This document shows positions 42,210-52,388 of a stretch of DNA of 64,000 nucleotides, piece by piece. Source of the stretch: Ferruginibacter sp. Lineage in GTDB: Bacteria; Bacteroidota; Bacteroidia; Chitinophagales; Chitinophagaceae. Numbering within the stretch: position 1 is the first letter of the stretch; every line of letters begins with the position of its first letter. The stretch is from assembly GCA_030831945.1 (NCBI GenBank), contig JAURKC010000004.1, positions 1 to 64,000 on the forward strand, given 5' to 3'. A model generated the notes under the pieces. It did not search any database and was not told the DNA's origin. It worked only from the letters and a program-made list of their open reading frames with translations. Made by a program: the position numbers and the translations under genes.

Positions 42210-42784
42210 TTGTGGTATTGTTTTATCTATTCTTTTTCAGAAAATTTCAAATTTCTAGAGCTTTTGATTCTTTTAATTGGAATATTTATATTAATCGAAT
42301 CTACAGGTACTGTCTTTTTTTCTCAACAACGGTCTGGAAAAAATAACAGAAAATTCAAATGCCTCAAGATTAGAAGTATACATATCAATCAAGAGGCTGA
42401 TACCGTTCAAGTAACAAAGGCTGATCAACGAGTCACAAGAGTAGGGGAGTTTTTACGAAGAACGAGTTTGGATGAATTCCCTCAATTTATAAATGTATTG
42501 ATAGTAGAAATGAGTTTGGTGGGTACATGACCTCACATGATAAAACATACTACTGACTATTCAAAAATTGTAGACAATTTTATGATTCGGCAATTTTTAA
42601 AACCTGTAATTACAGGCTGGGCTCAAATCAATGGCTTTAGAGGACAAATTACCGACCACCAATAAATAAAATCGAGGATTAACAGTGATTTATGGTATAT
42701 AGAAAACTGAACAAATTGGTTGGATATACGTATCATATTCCTTAAGATATATAAGGTTTTTAAAGGGGATGAGCATGCCTTTTA
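42210..42784 (+). pseudogene. Decayed undecaprenyl-phosphate sugar transferase (WcaJ/WbaP type)
   Basis: One frame encodes the catalytic domain of a polyisoprenyl-phosphate hexose-1-phosphate transferase, the enzyme that starts exopolysaccharide units. Recognisable parts are VFFSQQRSGKNNRKFKCLKIRS, ADQRVTRVGEFLRRTSLDEFPQF and EMSLVGT, then a TGA (42528-42530) where the family has arginine (GxRPH). The frame continues PHMIKHTTDYSKIVDNFM, KPVITGWAQINGFRGQITDHQ, a TAA (42663-42665), RINSDLWYIEN, a TGA (42708-42710) where tryptophan is expected, WLDIRIIFLKIYKVFKGDEHAF and a terminal TAA (42782-42784). Three internal stops without frameshift show recent decay by point mutation. The N-terminal membrane half upstream cannot be read with confidence. 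Confidence 0.88.
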
Positions 42785-42803
42785 ATGATCAATCCAACTA
42801 ATA

Positions 42804-44399
42804 TTATTTCCTCATTTTTTTAAAACTATTCACCAATCCATTGGTAGATGAATCATGAGAATCGATCAGTGTATCATTTTGAAGCTCAGGTAATATTTTA
42901 TTGGCTAATACTTTTCCCAACTCCACTCCCCATTGATCAAAACTATAGATGTTCCAAATTACTCCCTGAACAAAGATTTTGTGTTCATAAAAGGCGATTA
43001 GGTTTCCTAAGGTAAAGGGTGAAATTTTAGAGAGTAGGAAAGAATTACTGGGTCTGTTTCCTTTAAATACTCTAAAAGGATTTTCATGATCCGTTCCTTT
43101 CATTAAAGCCTCTGTTTGAGCAAAGAAATTACTCATCAGTATTGGATGGTGTTCGCCTAAAGGGTTGTGTGAGATAGCGGGCGCTATAAAATCACAGGGA
43201 ATTAGCTGGGTTCCTTGATGAAGTAATTGATAAAAAGCATGCTGACCGTTGGTTCCTGGCTCACCCCAAATTACTGGCCCTGTTGGGTAACTCACTTCCT
43301 TTTCATTGCGATCAACATATTTACCGTTACTTTCCATATTTCCTTGTTGAAAGTAAGCGGCAAAACGATGAAGGTATTGATCGTATGGCAAGATAGCTTC
43401 AGAACTAGCATTATAAAAATTACCATACCATATCCCTAACAAAGCCATGATAACAGGTATATTTTTTTCGTATGAATTATTTGAAAAATGAAGATCTGCT
43501 TCATGAGCTCCTTTCAAAAGCTCTTCAAAATTATCATAGCCAATCGTTAAAGCGATTGACAATCCAATGGCACTCCATAAACTGTATCTTCCACCTACCC
43601 AATCCCAAAATCCAAACATGTTTTCAGGTGCAATGCCAAATTTTACAACAGCAGCTTCATTGGTGCTAAGCGCAGCAAAGTGAAGAGGTATATGTGACTC
43701 TTGCTTTGCCTGTTGTAAAAACCATTCTCTCGCTGAATGAGCATTAGTCATTGTTTCAAGGGTGGTAAAAGTCTTTGATGCAATAAGAAAAATAGTCTCT
43801 TCAGCATTTACTTTCTTTAAGGTTTCTGCAATATGCGAACCATCTACGTTGCTTACAAAATAAGTTTGTATACCCTCTACCCAATAAGGCTTCAATGCTT
43901 CTGTAACCATTACTGGTCCAAGATCACTTCCACCAATACCGATATTAACTATATATTTTATCTTTTTGCCACTATATCCTTTCCATTCACCCGAATGAAT
44001 TTTTTGACAAAAACTTTTCATCTGTTGTAAAACAGCTTTTACATCGGGCATAACATCTTTGCCTTCAAATAAAACGGGAGTATGGGAAAAATTCCTTAAA
44101 GCGGTATGAAGAACAGCTCTTTTTTCAGAATCATTAATTTTCTCTCCTGCAAACATGGCTTTGATAGCTTCTGGTAGTTTACATTCAATGGCAAGCTCTC
44201 GAAGCAATTGAAATGTCTTGTCTGTAATGATGTTCTTTGAAAAATCAAATACTAATTGATCCGTTTGAATAGAGAAGGATTGGAATCTATTTTCATCCTT
44301 TGCAAAAAGCGTTTTCATGTGAACGCTCTTCATCTCTTCAAAATGAACATTTAATTCACTCCAAGCTTTGGTACTAGTAGGGTTGATTTTTGGAAACAT
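42804..44399 (-). CDS. pgi: Glucose-6-phosphate isomerase
   Basis: Converts glucose-6-phosphate to fructose-6-phosphate. The 531-residue protein is full length for the long PGI form. Signature 1 is [20 protein letters not shown], then [17 protein letters not shown], and [15 protein letters not shown] with the catalytic arginine. The catalytic glutamate is in [10 protein letters not shown], the histidine in [15 protein letters not shown], and the catalytic lysine in [10 protein letters not shown] near the end. It is a single gene on the minus strand, separated from the threonine aldolase gene by 60 bases. Confidence 0.98.
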   Translation of the reverse strand: MFPKINPTSTKAWSELNVHFEEMKSVHMKTLFAKDENRFQSFSIQTDQLVFDFSKNIITDKTFQLLRELAIECKLPEAIKAMFAGEKINDSEKRAVLHTALRNFSHTPVLFEGKDVMPDVKAVLQQMKSFCQKIHSGEWKGYSGKKIKYIVNIGIGGSDLGPVMVTEALKPYWVEGIQTYFVSNVDGSHIAETLKKVNAEETIFLIASKTFTTLETMTNAHSAREWFLQQAKQESHIPLHFAALSTNEAAVVKFGIAPENMFGFWDWVGGRYSLWSAIGLSIALTIGYDNFEELLKGAHEADLHFSNNSYEKNIPVIMALLGIWYGNFYNASSEAILPYDQYLHRFAAYFQQGNMESNGKYVDRNEKEVSYPTGPVIWGEPGTNGQHAFYQLLHQGTQLIPCDFIAPAISHNPLGEHHPILMSNFFAQTEALMKGTDHENPFRVFKGNRPSNSFLLSKISPFTLGNLIAFYEHKIFVQGVIWNIYSFDQWGVELGKVLANKILPELQNDTLIDSHDSSTNGLVNSFKKMRK

Positions 44400-44460
44400 A
44401 ATTTTATTAATGTGTAGTGTATATTTTATTAATCAGTGTTGAATTAAAGTGTTATCCCAA

Positions 44461-45477
44461 TTAAAGTGTTTCGATGATTGATATCAGCTGTGATACCATT
44501 TTCTCGGTAACGTCTAAATGAGTGACCATCCTAATTTGAGTAGGAGATATGGCAATAGTATAAATCCCAGATTGAGCCAATTCCTTTTCAAAACTTTTGG
44601 CAGTAAATCTTCCCTTTAATTCAAAAATAAGAATGTTGGTTTCAACCGGCATTATAGTGCCAACAAAATCTTTTTTGACTAAAGCTGCTGCAATTTGTTT
44701 GATATGTTGATGATCTTGTGCTAATCTTTGAATATTATTTTCTAATGCATAAATACCAGCAGCAGCTAAATACCCTGCTTGCCTCATTCCTCCACCAAAA
44801 ACTTTGCGTATTCTTCTTGCTTTTTTAATAAAATCCTTTTTTCCTAATAATAAGCTTCCTACTGGAGTTCCTAAACCCTTACTCAAACAAATGGAGATAC
44901 TGTCAAAGATTTCGCCATATTGCATAGCATTTTCACCATTAGCTACCATTGCATTCCATAATCTAGCGCCATCTAAATGAAGGGGCAAATTATTATCTAA
45001 ACAGATTGCTTTAATTTTTATAATTTCTTTAAAGTCGTAGCAACTTCCACCACCTCTATTGGCAGTATTTTCTAAACTAACTAATCCTGTACTGGCTTTA
45101 TGGATGTCATTGGGATTAATGGCCTCTACAACTTCTTCCGATGTAATCCTTCCTCGATTTCCCTCAATGGGTTTAACCTGGCAATTGCTATTGAATGCGA
45201 TGCCACCACCTTCATAAATATATACATGGCTTAATTTTTCGCAAATAATCTCCTGGCCTGGTTGTGTATGACATTTGATGGCAATCTGATTGGTCATTGT
45301 ACCGCTTGGACAAAATACAGCTTCTTCCATTTGAAACATCTTAGCTGCTATAGATTCTAGCTCGTTTACAGTAGGATCTTCTCCAAAAACGTCATCACCT
45401 ACTTTGGCGGTGAACATTGCCTCCAGCATTGCTGGAGATGGCTTGGTGAAAGTATCTGATCGAAGGTCAATTATCAT
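44461..45477 (-). CDS. ltaE: Low-specificity threonine aldolase
   Basis: A PLP enzyme that splits threonine or allo-threonine into glycine and acetaldehyde. The 338-residue protein starts IIDLRSDTFTKPSPAMLEAM and has VGDDVFGEDPTVNELE, the usual N-terminal motif, AVFCPSGTMTNQIA, LHLDGARLWNA with the PLP-contacting aspartate, and ISICLSKGLGTPVGSLL with the Schiff-base lysine near residue 205. It lies upstream of pgi on the same strand. Stereospecificity cannot be told from sequence. Confidence 0.95.
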   Translation of the reverse strand: MIIDLRSDTFTKPSPAMLEAMFTAKVGDDVFGEDPTVNELESIAAKMFQMEEAVFCPSGTMTNQIAIKCHTQPGQEIICEKLSHVYIYEGGGIAFNSNCQVKPIEGNRGRITSEEVVEAINPNDIHKASTGLVSLENTANRGGGSCYDFKEIIKIKAICLDNNLPLHLDGARLWNAMVANGENAMQYGEIFDSISICLSKGLGTPVGSLLLGKKDFIKKARRIRKVFGGGMRQAGYLAAAGIYALENNIQRLAQDHQHIKQIAAALVKKDFVGTIMPVETNILIFELKGRFTAKSFEKELAQSGIYTIAISPTQIRMVTHLDVTEKMVSQLISIIETL

Positions 45478-45768
45478 AAGGCAAATATACTGTGAAAATA
45501 TAAGTTGACTGATTGCTTTTGAACCGTAAAGACTAAATGCTTTAAACCCTTTTTTTGGGGAATAACTTTATCGAATTAAATATATTTATAATATTAAAAA
45601 TCTATCCATTCTATTTTGTTGTTTTTACAACAACGCTATGGAATATAAGATAAGATTTGTAACTTTGCTGATTACTTTTAGTATATTTTGTATTCATCGC
45701 TGATTATATCATATTCATTAATTAGTAACTGGTTTAATTTTTCGATATTCTGAATTTAATATTTTACA
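45478..45768 (+). promoter_or_regulatory. Upstream region of rpoD
   Basis: About 290 bases without a gene. TAACTTTG (45660-45667) is an exact TAnnTTTG box about 100 bases before the rpoD ATG. Forty-odd bases upstream lies an inverted repeat, TTGTTG (45617-45622) with CAACAA (45629-45634), which could bind a regulator. Confidence 0.5.
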
Positions 45769-46626
45769 ATGAGGCAACTAAAGATAGCAACACAGATTAC
45801 TAATAGGGATTCCCAAGCGGTAGAAAAATACTTGCAGGAAATTTCTAAAATTTCAATGATTACTCCTGAAGAGGAAACCATTTTGGCGCAAAAAATTAAA
45901 ATGGGTGACCAACGTGCATTGGATAAATTAGTTCAAGCCAACCTTCGTTTTGTGGTATCTGTTGCTAAACAATATCAGCACCAAGGGCTTTCTTTAAGTG
46001 ATTTGATTAATGAGGGAAATCTTGGTCTTATTAAAGCGGCTCAACGTTTTGATGAAACTAAAGGTTTTAAATTTATTTCTTATGCAGTTTGGTGGATTCG
46101 TCAATCCATCTTACAAGCTTTAGCTGAACAGGGTAGGTTGGTTCGTTTGCCTCAAAATAAAATAGGTACTTATAATAAAGCCAACAAGGCTTACATGGCT
46201 TTTGAACAAGAGCATGAGCGTGAGCCTTCTACAGAAGAATTGGCAGAATTATTAGAAATGAGTGAAACGGAGATAAATAATATTTTTCAAAGTAATACTA
46301 GACATACTTCATTGGATGCACCAGTGCATGAAGCAGAAGATGTGGCAATGGGTGATTTACTTCAAGGCGGTGATGATACCGATGAAGATGTAATGCATGA
46401 TTCTTTAAGAAATGAAATTCGTCGGGTTCTTAAATCTTTGAGTCCTCGTGAAGCTGAAATTGTAAATGCATACTTTGGTTTGGATGGTGAAAATGGTGTA
46501 ACCATAGAGCAAATTGGTCAGAAGTATGATTTAACTAAAGAACGTATTCGCCAAATTAAAGAAAGAGCTATTAAGCGTCTGCAGAAAGCTAGATACAGTG
46601 GTGCTTTGAAAGCTTATTTAGGATAA
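45769..46626 (+). CDS. rpoD: Primary sigma factor, Bacteroidota RpoD
   Basis: The 285-residue housekeeping sigma factor lacks the long acidic region 1.1 found in proteobacteria, typical for Bacteroidota. Region 1.2 starts at about residue 17 (AVEKYLQEISKISMITPEEE). Region 2 has NLRFVVSVAKQYQ, LSLSDLINEGNLGLIKAA and FISYAVWWIRQSI for -7 recognition. Region 3 follows, and region 4 contains LSPREAEIVNAYFGL and the helix-turn-helix TIEQIGQKYDLTKERIRQIKERA. It should read the TTG-N(17-23)-TAnnTTTG promoters noted throughout the window. A terminator follows. Confidence 0.98.
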   Translation: MRQLKIATQITNRDSQAVEKYLQEISKISMITPEEETILAQKIKMGDQRALDKLVQANLRFVVSVAKQYQHQGLSLSDLINEGNLGLIKAAQRFDETKGFKFISYAVWWIRQSILQALAEQGRLVRLPQNKIGTYNKANKAYMAFEQEHEREPSTEELAELLEMSETEINNIFQSNTRHTSLDAPVHEAEDVAMGDLLQGGDDTDEDVMHDSLRNEIRRVLKSLSPREAEIVNAYFGLDGENGVTIEQIGQKYDLTKERIRQIKERAIKRLQKARYSGALKAYLG

Positions 46627-46678
46627 TTTTTTTATAAGTTGATATTTATCAGCTGAGTAAAATAGTAGAATAATATTG

Positions 46679-46712
46679 AATCCTTCCGTTTAATTTCGGA
46701 AGGATTTTTTTA
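46679..46712 (+). terminator. Terminator after rpoD
   Basis: AATCCTTCCG (46679-46688) pairs with CGGAAGGATT (46697-46706), followed by seven T residues. Confidence 0.9.
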
Positions 46713-46797
46713 TTGATAAAATTTGAATTATTCATCAACTAAGGGCTGCTATTGAAGCATGAATAAAGAGTATTAGTAGAATGAAAGTCTTGTCTGC

Positions 46798-47538
46798 TTA
46801 GTGAGTAAAGTTGAGGTTTCCAGTACATTGTCTTTTGTACAATTGTACGGTATTTTCTAATCCCCAATGGAGTGCATCACAAATTAGTGCATGTCCGATA
46901 GATACCTCTAATAATCCAGGAACCTGTTGAGTAAAATATAAAAGGTTATTAAAATCGAGATCATGACCTGCATTAATGCCCAAATTATGTTCAGTAGCTT
47001 TTTTGGCTGCCATTATAAAAGGTTCAATGGCTGCTTGTTTTTGACCTTCAGCAAATAATTTTGCATAGGATTCGGTATAAAGTTCAATTCTGTCAGTACC
47101 AGTAAGCGCAGCGGCTTCTATCATTTCAGCAATGGGATCTACAAAGATGGAAGTACGTATTCCTGCATTTTTAAAAATTTGAATCATTCCAATTAAATAA
47201 TCCTTATGCTCAATCGTATTCCATCCATGATTAGAGGTGAGTTGGCCTAAGGCGTCGGGAACCAATGTTACCTGTGCTGGCTTATTGTTGAGGACTAATT
47301 GGACAAATTTATCTTCCCTACAATTTCCTTCAATATTTAATTCAGTATGTATTGCTTTTTTTAAATCAAAGACATCCGCATATCGAATATGTCGCTCATC
47401 GGGGCGGGGGTGAACAGTAATTCCATTGGCACCGAATCTTTCGATATCTAATGCAGTGGCAATCAAATTAGGATTATTACCCCCACGACTGTTTCGCAGA
47501 GTAGCAATCTTATTGATATTTACTGATAAGGATGTCAT
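46798..47538 (-). CDS. pdxJ: Pyridoxine 5'-phosphate synthase
   Basis: PdxJ condenses deoxyxylulose-5-phosphate with 1-amino-3-hydroxyacetone phosphate to pyridoxine phosphate. The 246-residue barrel reads LSVNINKIATLRNSRGGNNPN at the N-terminus, then ITVHPRPDERHI, the catalytic-region FVDPIAEMIEAAALTGTDRIELYTE, LGINAGHDLDFNNL and LLEVSIGHALICDALHWGLE, all diagnostic. It is a single gene. Confidence 0.97.
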   Translation of the reverse strand: MTSLSVNINKIATLRNSRGGNNPNLIATALDIERFGANGITVHPRPDERHIRYADVFDLKKAIHTELNIEGNCREDKFVQLVLNNKPAQVTLVPDALGQLTSNHGWNTIEHKDYLIGMIQIFKNAGIRTSIFVDPIAEMIEAAALTGTDRIELYTESYAKLFAEGQKQAAIEPFIMAAKKATEHNLGINAGHDLDFNNLLYFTQQVPGLLEVSIGHALICDALHWGLENTVQLYKRQCTGNLNFTH

Positions 47539-47706
47539 CGGTTGAGATAATTTAAGTCAAAGTTACGAGGTTTTTAATTTTTGTTTTCTCTAAATAGCTC
47601 CGATTTTCAAAATTTCATTTGATAATTATACATTGTACGTAATTTTATAGCCTATTTACTAGTTGATTTTTTAATCAATTTTTCTTTTTATCTAATTCAT
47701 GTAAAA

Positions 47707-48582
47707 ATGATAAATAATCTTTCCAATGTTTTACTGGCTATATTTTGTAGTATAGCAATTTCTAGTTGTGCATTTAAAATTGTTAATCGTACTAAGGACA
47801 TAACCTATTTAAAGGCCGACAGCACTAAAAATATTGCTGAACAAAAATTAAATGTTTTCGCTCCCCGTAAAAAAGGGAAGTTGGAAAATGTTTTCATTTT
47901 TGTTTATGGAGGAACATGGAATTCAGGCCATAAATCACTCTATAATTTTTTAGGAAATAGAATGGCTAGAAAAAATGTGGTTACGGTGATCTTAGATTAT
48001 CCAAAAAGTCCGGCTGTAACTTATGATGTAATGGCAGCAGATGTTGCCCTGTCGGTTAAATGGGTAAAAGATAATATTGATAAATATGGTGGGGATCCTA
48101 ATAAAATTTATATCTCGGGTCATTCGGCAGGTGGTCATTTAGGAGCACTGATTAGCGTGCGCAATGATTATTTTGATAAATTAGGTATATCAAATCCCAT
48201 TAAGGGTACTATTTTAATTGATGCTGCTGGCATTGATATGTACTCTTATATGAAGGAATCAAAATTTCCTGAGGGCAATACTTTTATTCAAACCTTTACC
48301 AATAATCCAGATTCCTGGAAAGATGCTTCCCCTCTTTATTTTCTAAACAAGACAATTCCCCCTATGTTAATTTATGTTGGGGAAAAAACATATCCTTCCA
48401 TTGCAATGGGAAATGATTTATTAGTTACCTCATTACGTAAACTAAATTTAGATCCAATATATTATACATTAAAGGGTAAAAAACATAAACCAATGATTAC
48501 TCAATTTCTTAATTCTTATAATCATCGGTATAAAGAAATACTTGATTTTATGAAAAAGAATAATGGTGAGAAATCAAAATAA
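47707..48582 (+). CDS. Alpha/beta-hydrolase, carboxylesterase-like lipoprotein
   Basis: A 291-residue protein with a lipoprotein signal (LLAIFCSIAISSCAFK, cysteine near residue 22), so it is expected on a membrane outside the cytoplasm. The α/β-hydrolase fold shows FVYGGTWNSGHKSLYNFL (oxyanion loop, in place of HGGG), YISGHSAGGHLGALI with the nucleophile serine in GHSAGG, IYVGEKTYPS before the acid, and the histidine in KGKKHKPMI. It belongs to the BD-FAE/esterase-lipase group that removes acyl groups from sugars or other esters. The substrate is unknown. Confidence 0.85.
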   Translation: MINNLSNVLLAIFCSIAISSCAFKIVNRTKDITYLKADSTKNIAEQKLNVFAPRKKGKLENVFIFVYGGTWNSGHKSLYNFLGNRMARKNVVTVILDYPKSPAVTYDVMAADVALSVKWVKDNIDKYGGDPNKIYISGHSAGGHLGALISVRNDYFDKLGISNPIKGTILIDAAGIDMYSYMKESKFPEGNTFIQTFTNNPDSWKDASPLYFLNKTIPPMLIYVGEKTYPSIAMGNDLLVTSLRKLNLDPIYYTLKGKKHKPMITQFLNSYNHRYKEILDFMKKNNGEKSK

Positions 48583-48643
48583 CCTTTTTGAGTAGGTGAG
48601 TTTCTAAATGATTAGCTAGTTTTAAAAGATATAATTTTCAAAT

Positions 48644-49132
48644 ATGTCTATAAGGATATTTATAACAGGGGGTACTTTCGATAAAGAATATAATGAGCTC
48701 AATGGTCAACTATTTTTTAAGGATACCCATTTGAATGACCTATTGGAAATGGGAAGAAATAAGGTATCGGTTGAAATAAGGACACTGATGATGTTGGATA
48801 GCCTTGAAATGACCGATGAAGACAGAGCACTAATTGTTCATCAATGTAATCAGTGCGCTGAAAGTCAGATTGTGATTACCCACGGTACGGATACCATGGA
48901 AAATACCGCAAGGGTCTTAGCTGAAAATAACATCAATAAAACAATCATTCTTACTGGCGCTATGATTCCTATTAAATTTGGAAGCTCCGACGGGTTGTTC
49001 AATCTTGGTAGTGCGTTGGCTTTCGCACAATCCTTACCGGTAGGAGTCTATGTTGCTATGAATGGTCGTTATTTTACCTGGGATAATGTTCGTAAAAATA
49101 AGCTTTCAGGTATTTTCGAGGAATTGAAATAA
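48644..49132 (+). CDS. Stand-alone asparaginase N-terminal domain protein
   Basis: A 162-residue protein that corresponds only to the N-terminal domain of type I/II L-asparaginase. It has IFITGGTFDKEYNE (first nucleophile-threonine motif TGGT) and VITHGTDTMENTARVL (second motif HGTDTM), plus the following LTGAMIPIKFGSSDGLFNLGSALAFA. The C-terminal domain, which normally completes the active site across the dimer, is absent, and the gene ends cleanly at a stop, so the short form looks deliberate. Similar short proteins are known in databases without a proven activity. Confidence 0.85.
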   Translation: MSIRIFITGGTFDKEYNELNGQLFFKDTHLNDLLEMGRNKVSVEIRTLMMLDSLEMTDEDRALIVHQCNQCAESQIVITHGTDTMENTARVLAENNINKTIILTGAMIPIKFGSSDGLFNLGSALAFAQSLPVGVYVAMNGRYFTWDNVRKNKLSGIFEELK

Positions 49133-49220
49133 GGAATTTTTACCCTTTAATCAATTGAGTATAAAAATTTAATTAATAATTATATATTATTGATTATCAA
49201 TACATTAAAATTAATAAAAA

Positions 49221-50138
49221 TTGTCAAAAATAAATAAGGGTCCTACTAATTTTCGTTTACAATCACTGGGTAATTGGAAATTTTTTGTAGCAGGATTGGC
49301 ATTATCAATTTTATGGTCATCGGCTTCTACAGCAACAAAAATTGGATTGACTTCTGCACAACCTTTTGTAATTTCTTCCATTCGATTTTTAATTGCAGGA
49401 TTATTAATGCTCTTTATTTCTCATGTTATTTTTGGCAATCGCTTACCAACTAAAGGAGAATTTCGTTCAATTATGGTCTATGGTTTTTTGAATGTTTCTC
49501 TTTATTTAGGGTTATACGTGATTGCTATGCAAGAGGTTTCAGCTGGTCTGGGTAGTTTGGCGGTTGCCATTAACCCTGTATTTATTTCTTTAATTGCAGT
49601 CAGTTTACTTTCACATACCATCACTCAACGTCATTTTCTAAGTTTGGCATTATGTTTATTGGGTGTAACAATAGCAGCATTTCCATTAATACAACACAGT
49701 TATGCTACTCCTTTAGGAATAGGAATTTTATTAACTAGTATGGTTGTTTATTCCTTTGCCACCATCTATTATTCACGAGTGCAATGGAATGGTCTACAAC
49801 TCTTAACCATCAATGGATGGCAAACCATTTTTGGTGGAATTTTTCTATTTCCTGTATTGTTAATTACCTATCAACCCGATAAAAATATCTTTGATGCTCA
49901 ATTTTGGAAGGCGATACTTTGGCTTTCTATTCCCGTTTCAATTGTAGCCGTTCAATTATGGTTGTATTTAGTTAGAAAAAATCCTGTGACTGCTTCTTTT
50001 TGGCTTTTTTTATGTCCTATATTTGGTTTTGCTCTTGCAAAAATGATGATGCATGAACCGATCACTTGGTTCACTTTTTTAGGAGTATCCCTAGTGTTAT
50101 CTGGTCTTTATTTGGTTCAGCGTATTAAAATTAGCTAG
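49221..50138 (+). CDS. DMT-superfamily transporter (EamA repeats)
   Basis: A 305-residue inner-membrane protein with about ten helices in two EamA repeats: FFVAGLALSILWSSASTATKIGL in repeat 1 and a second opening at about residue 165 (GIGILLTSMVVYSFATIYYSR). The second EamA repeat ends with WFTFLGVSLVLSGLYLVQRI. The start is TTG at 49221, the only start ahead of the first helix. Drug/metabolite transporters of this type export small metabolites, and the substrate is unknown. Confidence 0.88.
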   Translation: MSKINKGPTNFRLQSLGNWKFFVAGLALSILWSSASTATKIGLTSAQPFVISSIRFLIAGLLMLFISHVIFGNRLPTKGEFRSIMVYGFLNVSLYLGLYVIAMQEVSAGLGSLAVAINPVFISLIAVSLLSHTITQRHFLSLALCLLGVTIAAFPLIQHSYATPLGIGILLTSMVVYSFATIYYSRVQWNGLQLLTINGWQTIFGGIFLFPVLLITYQPDKNIFDAQFWKAILWLSIPVSIVAVQLWLYLVRKNPVTASFWLFLCPIFGFALAKMMMHEPITWFTFLGVSLVLSGLYLVQRIKIS

Positions 50139-50285
50139 CCTATCTTTTTTATTCTATAAAAATGCTAGATCCTTTTACTAAAATGGAGTAGTAGGCTTGC
50201 TTTTTGTTGCCTTAATACTTAAAATCAAATGTTTTTCATTCATTTTCAAGGTTTAATTCAAAACTCATTGATTTTTAAGTGATTT

Positions 50286-50319
50286 TTTGCAATTTTTTCC
50301 TAATTACAATGGATATTTG
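50286..50319 (+). promoter_or_regulatory. Probable promoter of the leu operon
   Basis: TTTG (50286-50289) and GATATTTG (50312-50319, one mismatch to TAnnTTTG) are 22 bases apart. Transcription would start about 15 bases before leuC, leaving no room for a leader-peptide attenuator. Confidence 0.5.
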
Positions 50320-50340
50320 CAAATAATTAAAAAACCAACA

Positions 50341-51744
50341 ATGAGCCTTATGCCAAGTACACTGTTTGATAAAGTTTGGGATGCCCACGTGGTGAGAAAA
50401 ATAGAAGATGGCCCAGATGTATTCTTTATAGACCGTCATTTTATCCATGAAGTGACTAGTCCAGTTGCCTTTTTAGGATTGGAAAGCCGTGGTTTGAAAG
50501 TTATGTATCCAGAACACACATTTGCTACTGCCGATCATAATACCCCTACCATTAACCAACATTTACCGGTTGCTGATCCTTTATCTGCCAATCAGTTAAA
50601 GGCATTGGAGCAAAATTCTGCTAAATATGGTATTTCACATTGGGGTTTAGGTAATCCAAAAAATGGAATTGTGCATGTAGTTGGACCAGAAAATGGTATC
50701 ACTCTTCCTGGAATGACGATCGTTTGTGGAGATTCCCATACCTCTACTCATGGTGCATTTGGTGCTATTGCATTTGGTATTGGTACCTCTGAAGTAGAAA
50801 TGGTATTGTCCTCTCAATGTATCATGCAACCTAAGCCATTGAAAATGCGTATCAACGTCACCGGTAGTTTGGGTAAGGCGGTTACACCTAAGGATGTAAC
50901 ACTTTATATCATTTCAAAATTAACTACTTCAGGTGCTACGGGATATTTTGTAGAATATGCGGGGGATGTTTTTGAAAAAATGAGTATGGAAGGTCGTATG
51001 ACCGTTTGTAATATGAGTATTGAAATGGGAGCTCGTGGCGGTATGATCGCTCCAGATGAAACTACTTTTGCGTATATCAATGGTCGTGAGTTAGCTCCTA
51101 AAGGCGCTGCTTGGGATAAAGCGCTGGCTTATTGGAAAACCCTATCTACTGATGCTGGTGCAAAGTTTGATGCTGAATACAACTTTGATGCAGCCGACAT
51201 TGAGCCAATGATTACCTATGGAACTAATCCTGGAATGGGAATGGGTATTTCAAAATCTATTCCAAAGGGGGTTGACTTAAAAGGTGGCACGGCTACTTAT
51301 GAAAAGTCATTGGCCTATATGGGCTTTGAAGAAAAAGAACAGATGATTGGTAAAAAAGTTGATTTCGTATTTATAGGAAGTTGTACCAATGGTCGCATTG
51401 AAGATTTTAGAGCTTTTGCATCAATCATAAAAGGTAGAAAAAAAGCAGAACATGTTACTGCATGGATCGTACCTGGATCTCATATTGTAGAAGCACAAAT
51501 AAAAGAAGAAGGAATTCTAGATATTTTGACAGAAGCAGGATTTTTACTTCGTCAACCTGGATGCTCTGCTTGCCTTGCAATGAATGATGATAAAGTACCT
51601 GCAGGAAAATATGCGGTTAGTACTAGTAACAGAAATTTTGAAGGTCGTCAAGGTCCTGGAAGTAGAACTATGCTGGCCAGCCCTTTGGTGGCAGCAGCTG
51701 CAGCAGTTACCGGATTCGTTGCAGACCCTAGGGAGTTGATGTAA
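50341..51744 (+). CDS. leuC: 3-isopropylmalate dehydratase, large subunit
   Basis: LeuC, with LeuD, isomerises 2- to 3-isopropylmalate through a 4Fe-4S cluster (aconitase family). From the ATG at 50341 ([18 protein letters not shown]) it has 467 residues. Motifs are [39 protein letters not shown] with one cluster cysteine, and [15 protein letters not shown] with the other two. An upstream in-frame TTG at 50287 adds 18 non-conserved residues and is rejected. It is the first gene of leuC-leuD-leuA/cimA-leuB. Confidence 0.97.
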   Translation: MSLMPSTLFDKVWDAHVVRKIEDGPDVFFIDRHFIHEVTSPVAFLGLESRGLKVMYPEHTFATADHNTPTINQHLPVADPLSANQLKALEQNSAKYGISHWGLGNPKNGIVHVVGPENGITLPGMTIVCGDSHTSTHGAFGAIAFGIGTSEVEMVLSSQCIMQPKPLKMRINVTGSLGKAVTPKDVTLYIISKLTTSGATGYFVEYAGDVFEKMSMEGRMTVCNMSIEMGARGGMIAPDETTFAYINGRELAPKGAAWDKALAYWKTLSTDAGAKFDAEYNFDAADIEPMITYGTNPGMGMGISKSIPKGVDLKGGTATYEKSLAYMGFEEKEQMIGKKVDFVFIGSCTNGRIEDFRAFASIIKGRKKAEHVTAWIVPGSHIVEAQIKEEGILDILTEAGFLLRQPGCSACLAMNDDKVPAGKYAVSTSNRNFEGRQGPGSRTMLASPLVAAAAAVTGFVADPRELM

Positions 51745-51789
51745 TTCTTTAGTGTTCAGTTTTCAGTTAATCAATTATTAATTAATTTT

Positions 51790-52386
51790 ATGTCATACGA
51801 TAAATTTACTACCCTTACAAGTTCTGCAGTTCCTTTACCGATCGAGAATGTAGATACCGATCAAATTATTCCCGCACGTTTTTTGAAAGCTACTAAGCGC
51901 GAAGCATTTGGAGATAATTTGTTTAGAGATTGGAGATATAATACTGATGATTCCCCAAAGAAAGATTTCGTTTTAAATAATCCGATCTACACTGGAAAGA
52001 TTCTAGTAGGCGGTAATAATTTTGGCAGTGGAAGTAGTAGAGAGCATGCGGCATGGGCTATTTATGATTATGGTTTTCGTTGTGTAGTATCTAGTTTTTT
52101 TGCTGATATTTTTAAAAACAATGCAATCAACATGGGGATTTTACCCGTACAGGTAAGCCCCGAGTTTTTGACTCAAATTTTTTCTGCTATAGAATTAGAT
52201 CCCCATACAAAAATAGAGGTAAGCTTACCGAATCAAAAGATTACTATTTTAACAACTGGAGCTAGTGAATCATTTGAGATGAATGGTTATAAAAAAAATA
52301 ACCTAATCAATGGATTTGATGATATCGATTATTTGCAAGCAATGAAATCAGAAATTAGTGCATTCGCAGCTGCTAGGGCGGTGTAG
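51790..52386 (+). CDS. leuD: 3-isopropylmalate dehydratase, small subunit
   Basis: The 198-residue swivel subunit that pairs with Leu[20 protein letters not shown] at about residues 18-36 and [18 protein letters not shown] around residue 76 are the diagnostic substrate-binding segments. It begins 45 bases after leuC. Its stop codon is followed by two bases and then the first heptamer of the inverted repeat described separately. Confidence 0.97.
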   Translation: MSYDKFTTLTSSAVPLPIENVDTDQIIPARFLKATKREAFGDNLFRDWRYNTDDSPKKDFVLNNPIYTGKILVGGNNFGSGSSREHAAWAIYDYGFRCVVSSFFADIFKNNAINMGILPVQVSPEFLTQIFSAIELDPHTKIEVSLPNQKITILTTGASESFEMNGYKKNNLINGFDDIDYLQAMKSEISAFAAARAV

Positions 52387-52388
52387 TG

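Noticed and set aside
42528..42710. Stop codons in the sugar-transferase frame interpreted as recoding (TGA read-through)
   Set aside because: Both TGA and TAA interrupt the frame, and both end normal genes in the window. Decay is the simpler explanation.
50287..50340. Upstream TTG start for leuC
   Set aside because: It lies in the promoter region and adds residues not found in LeuC proteins.
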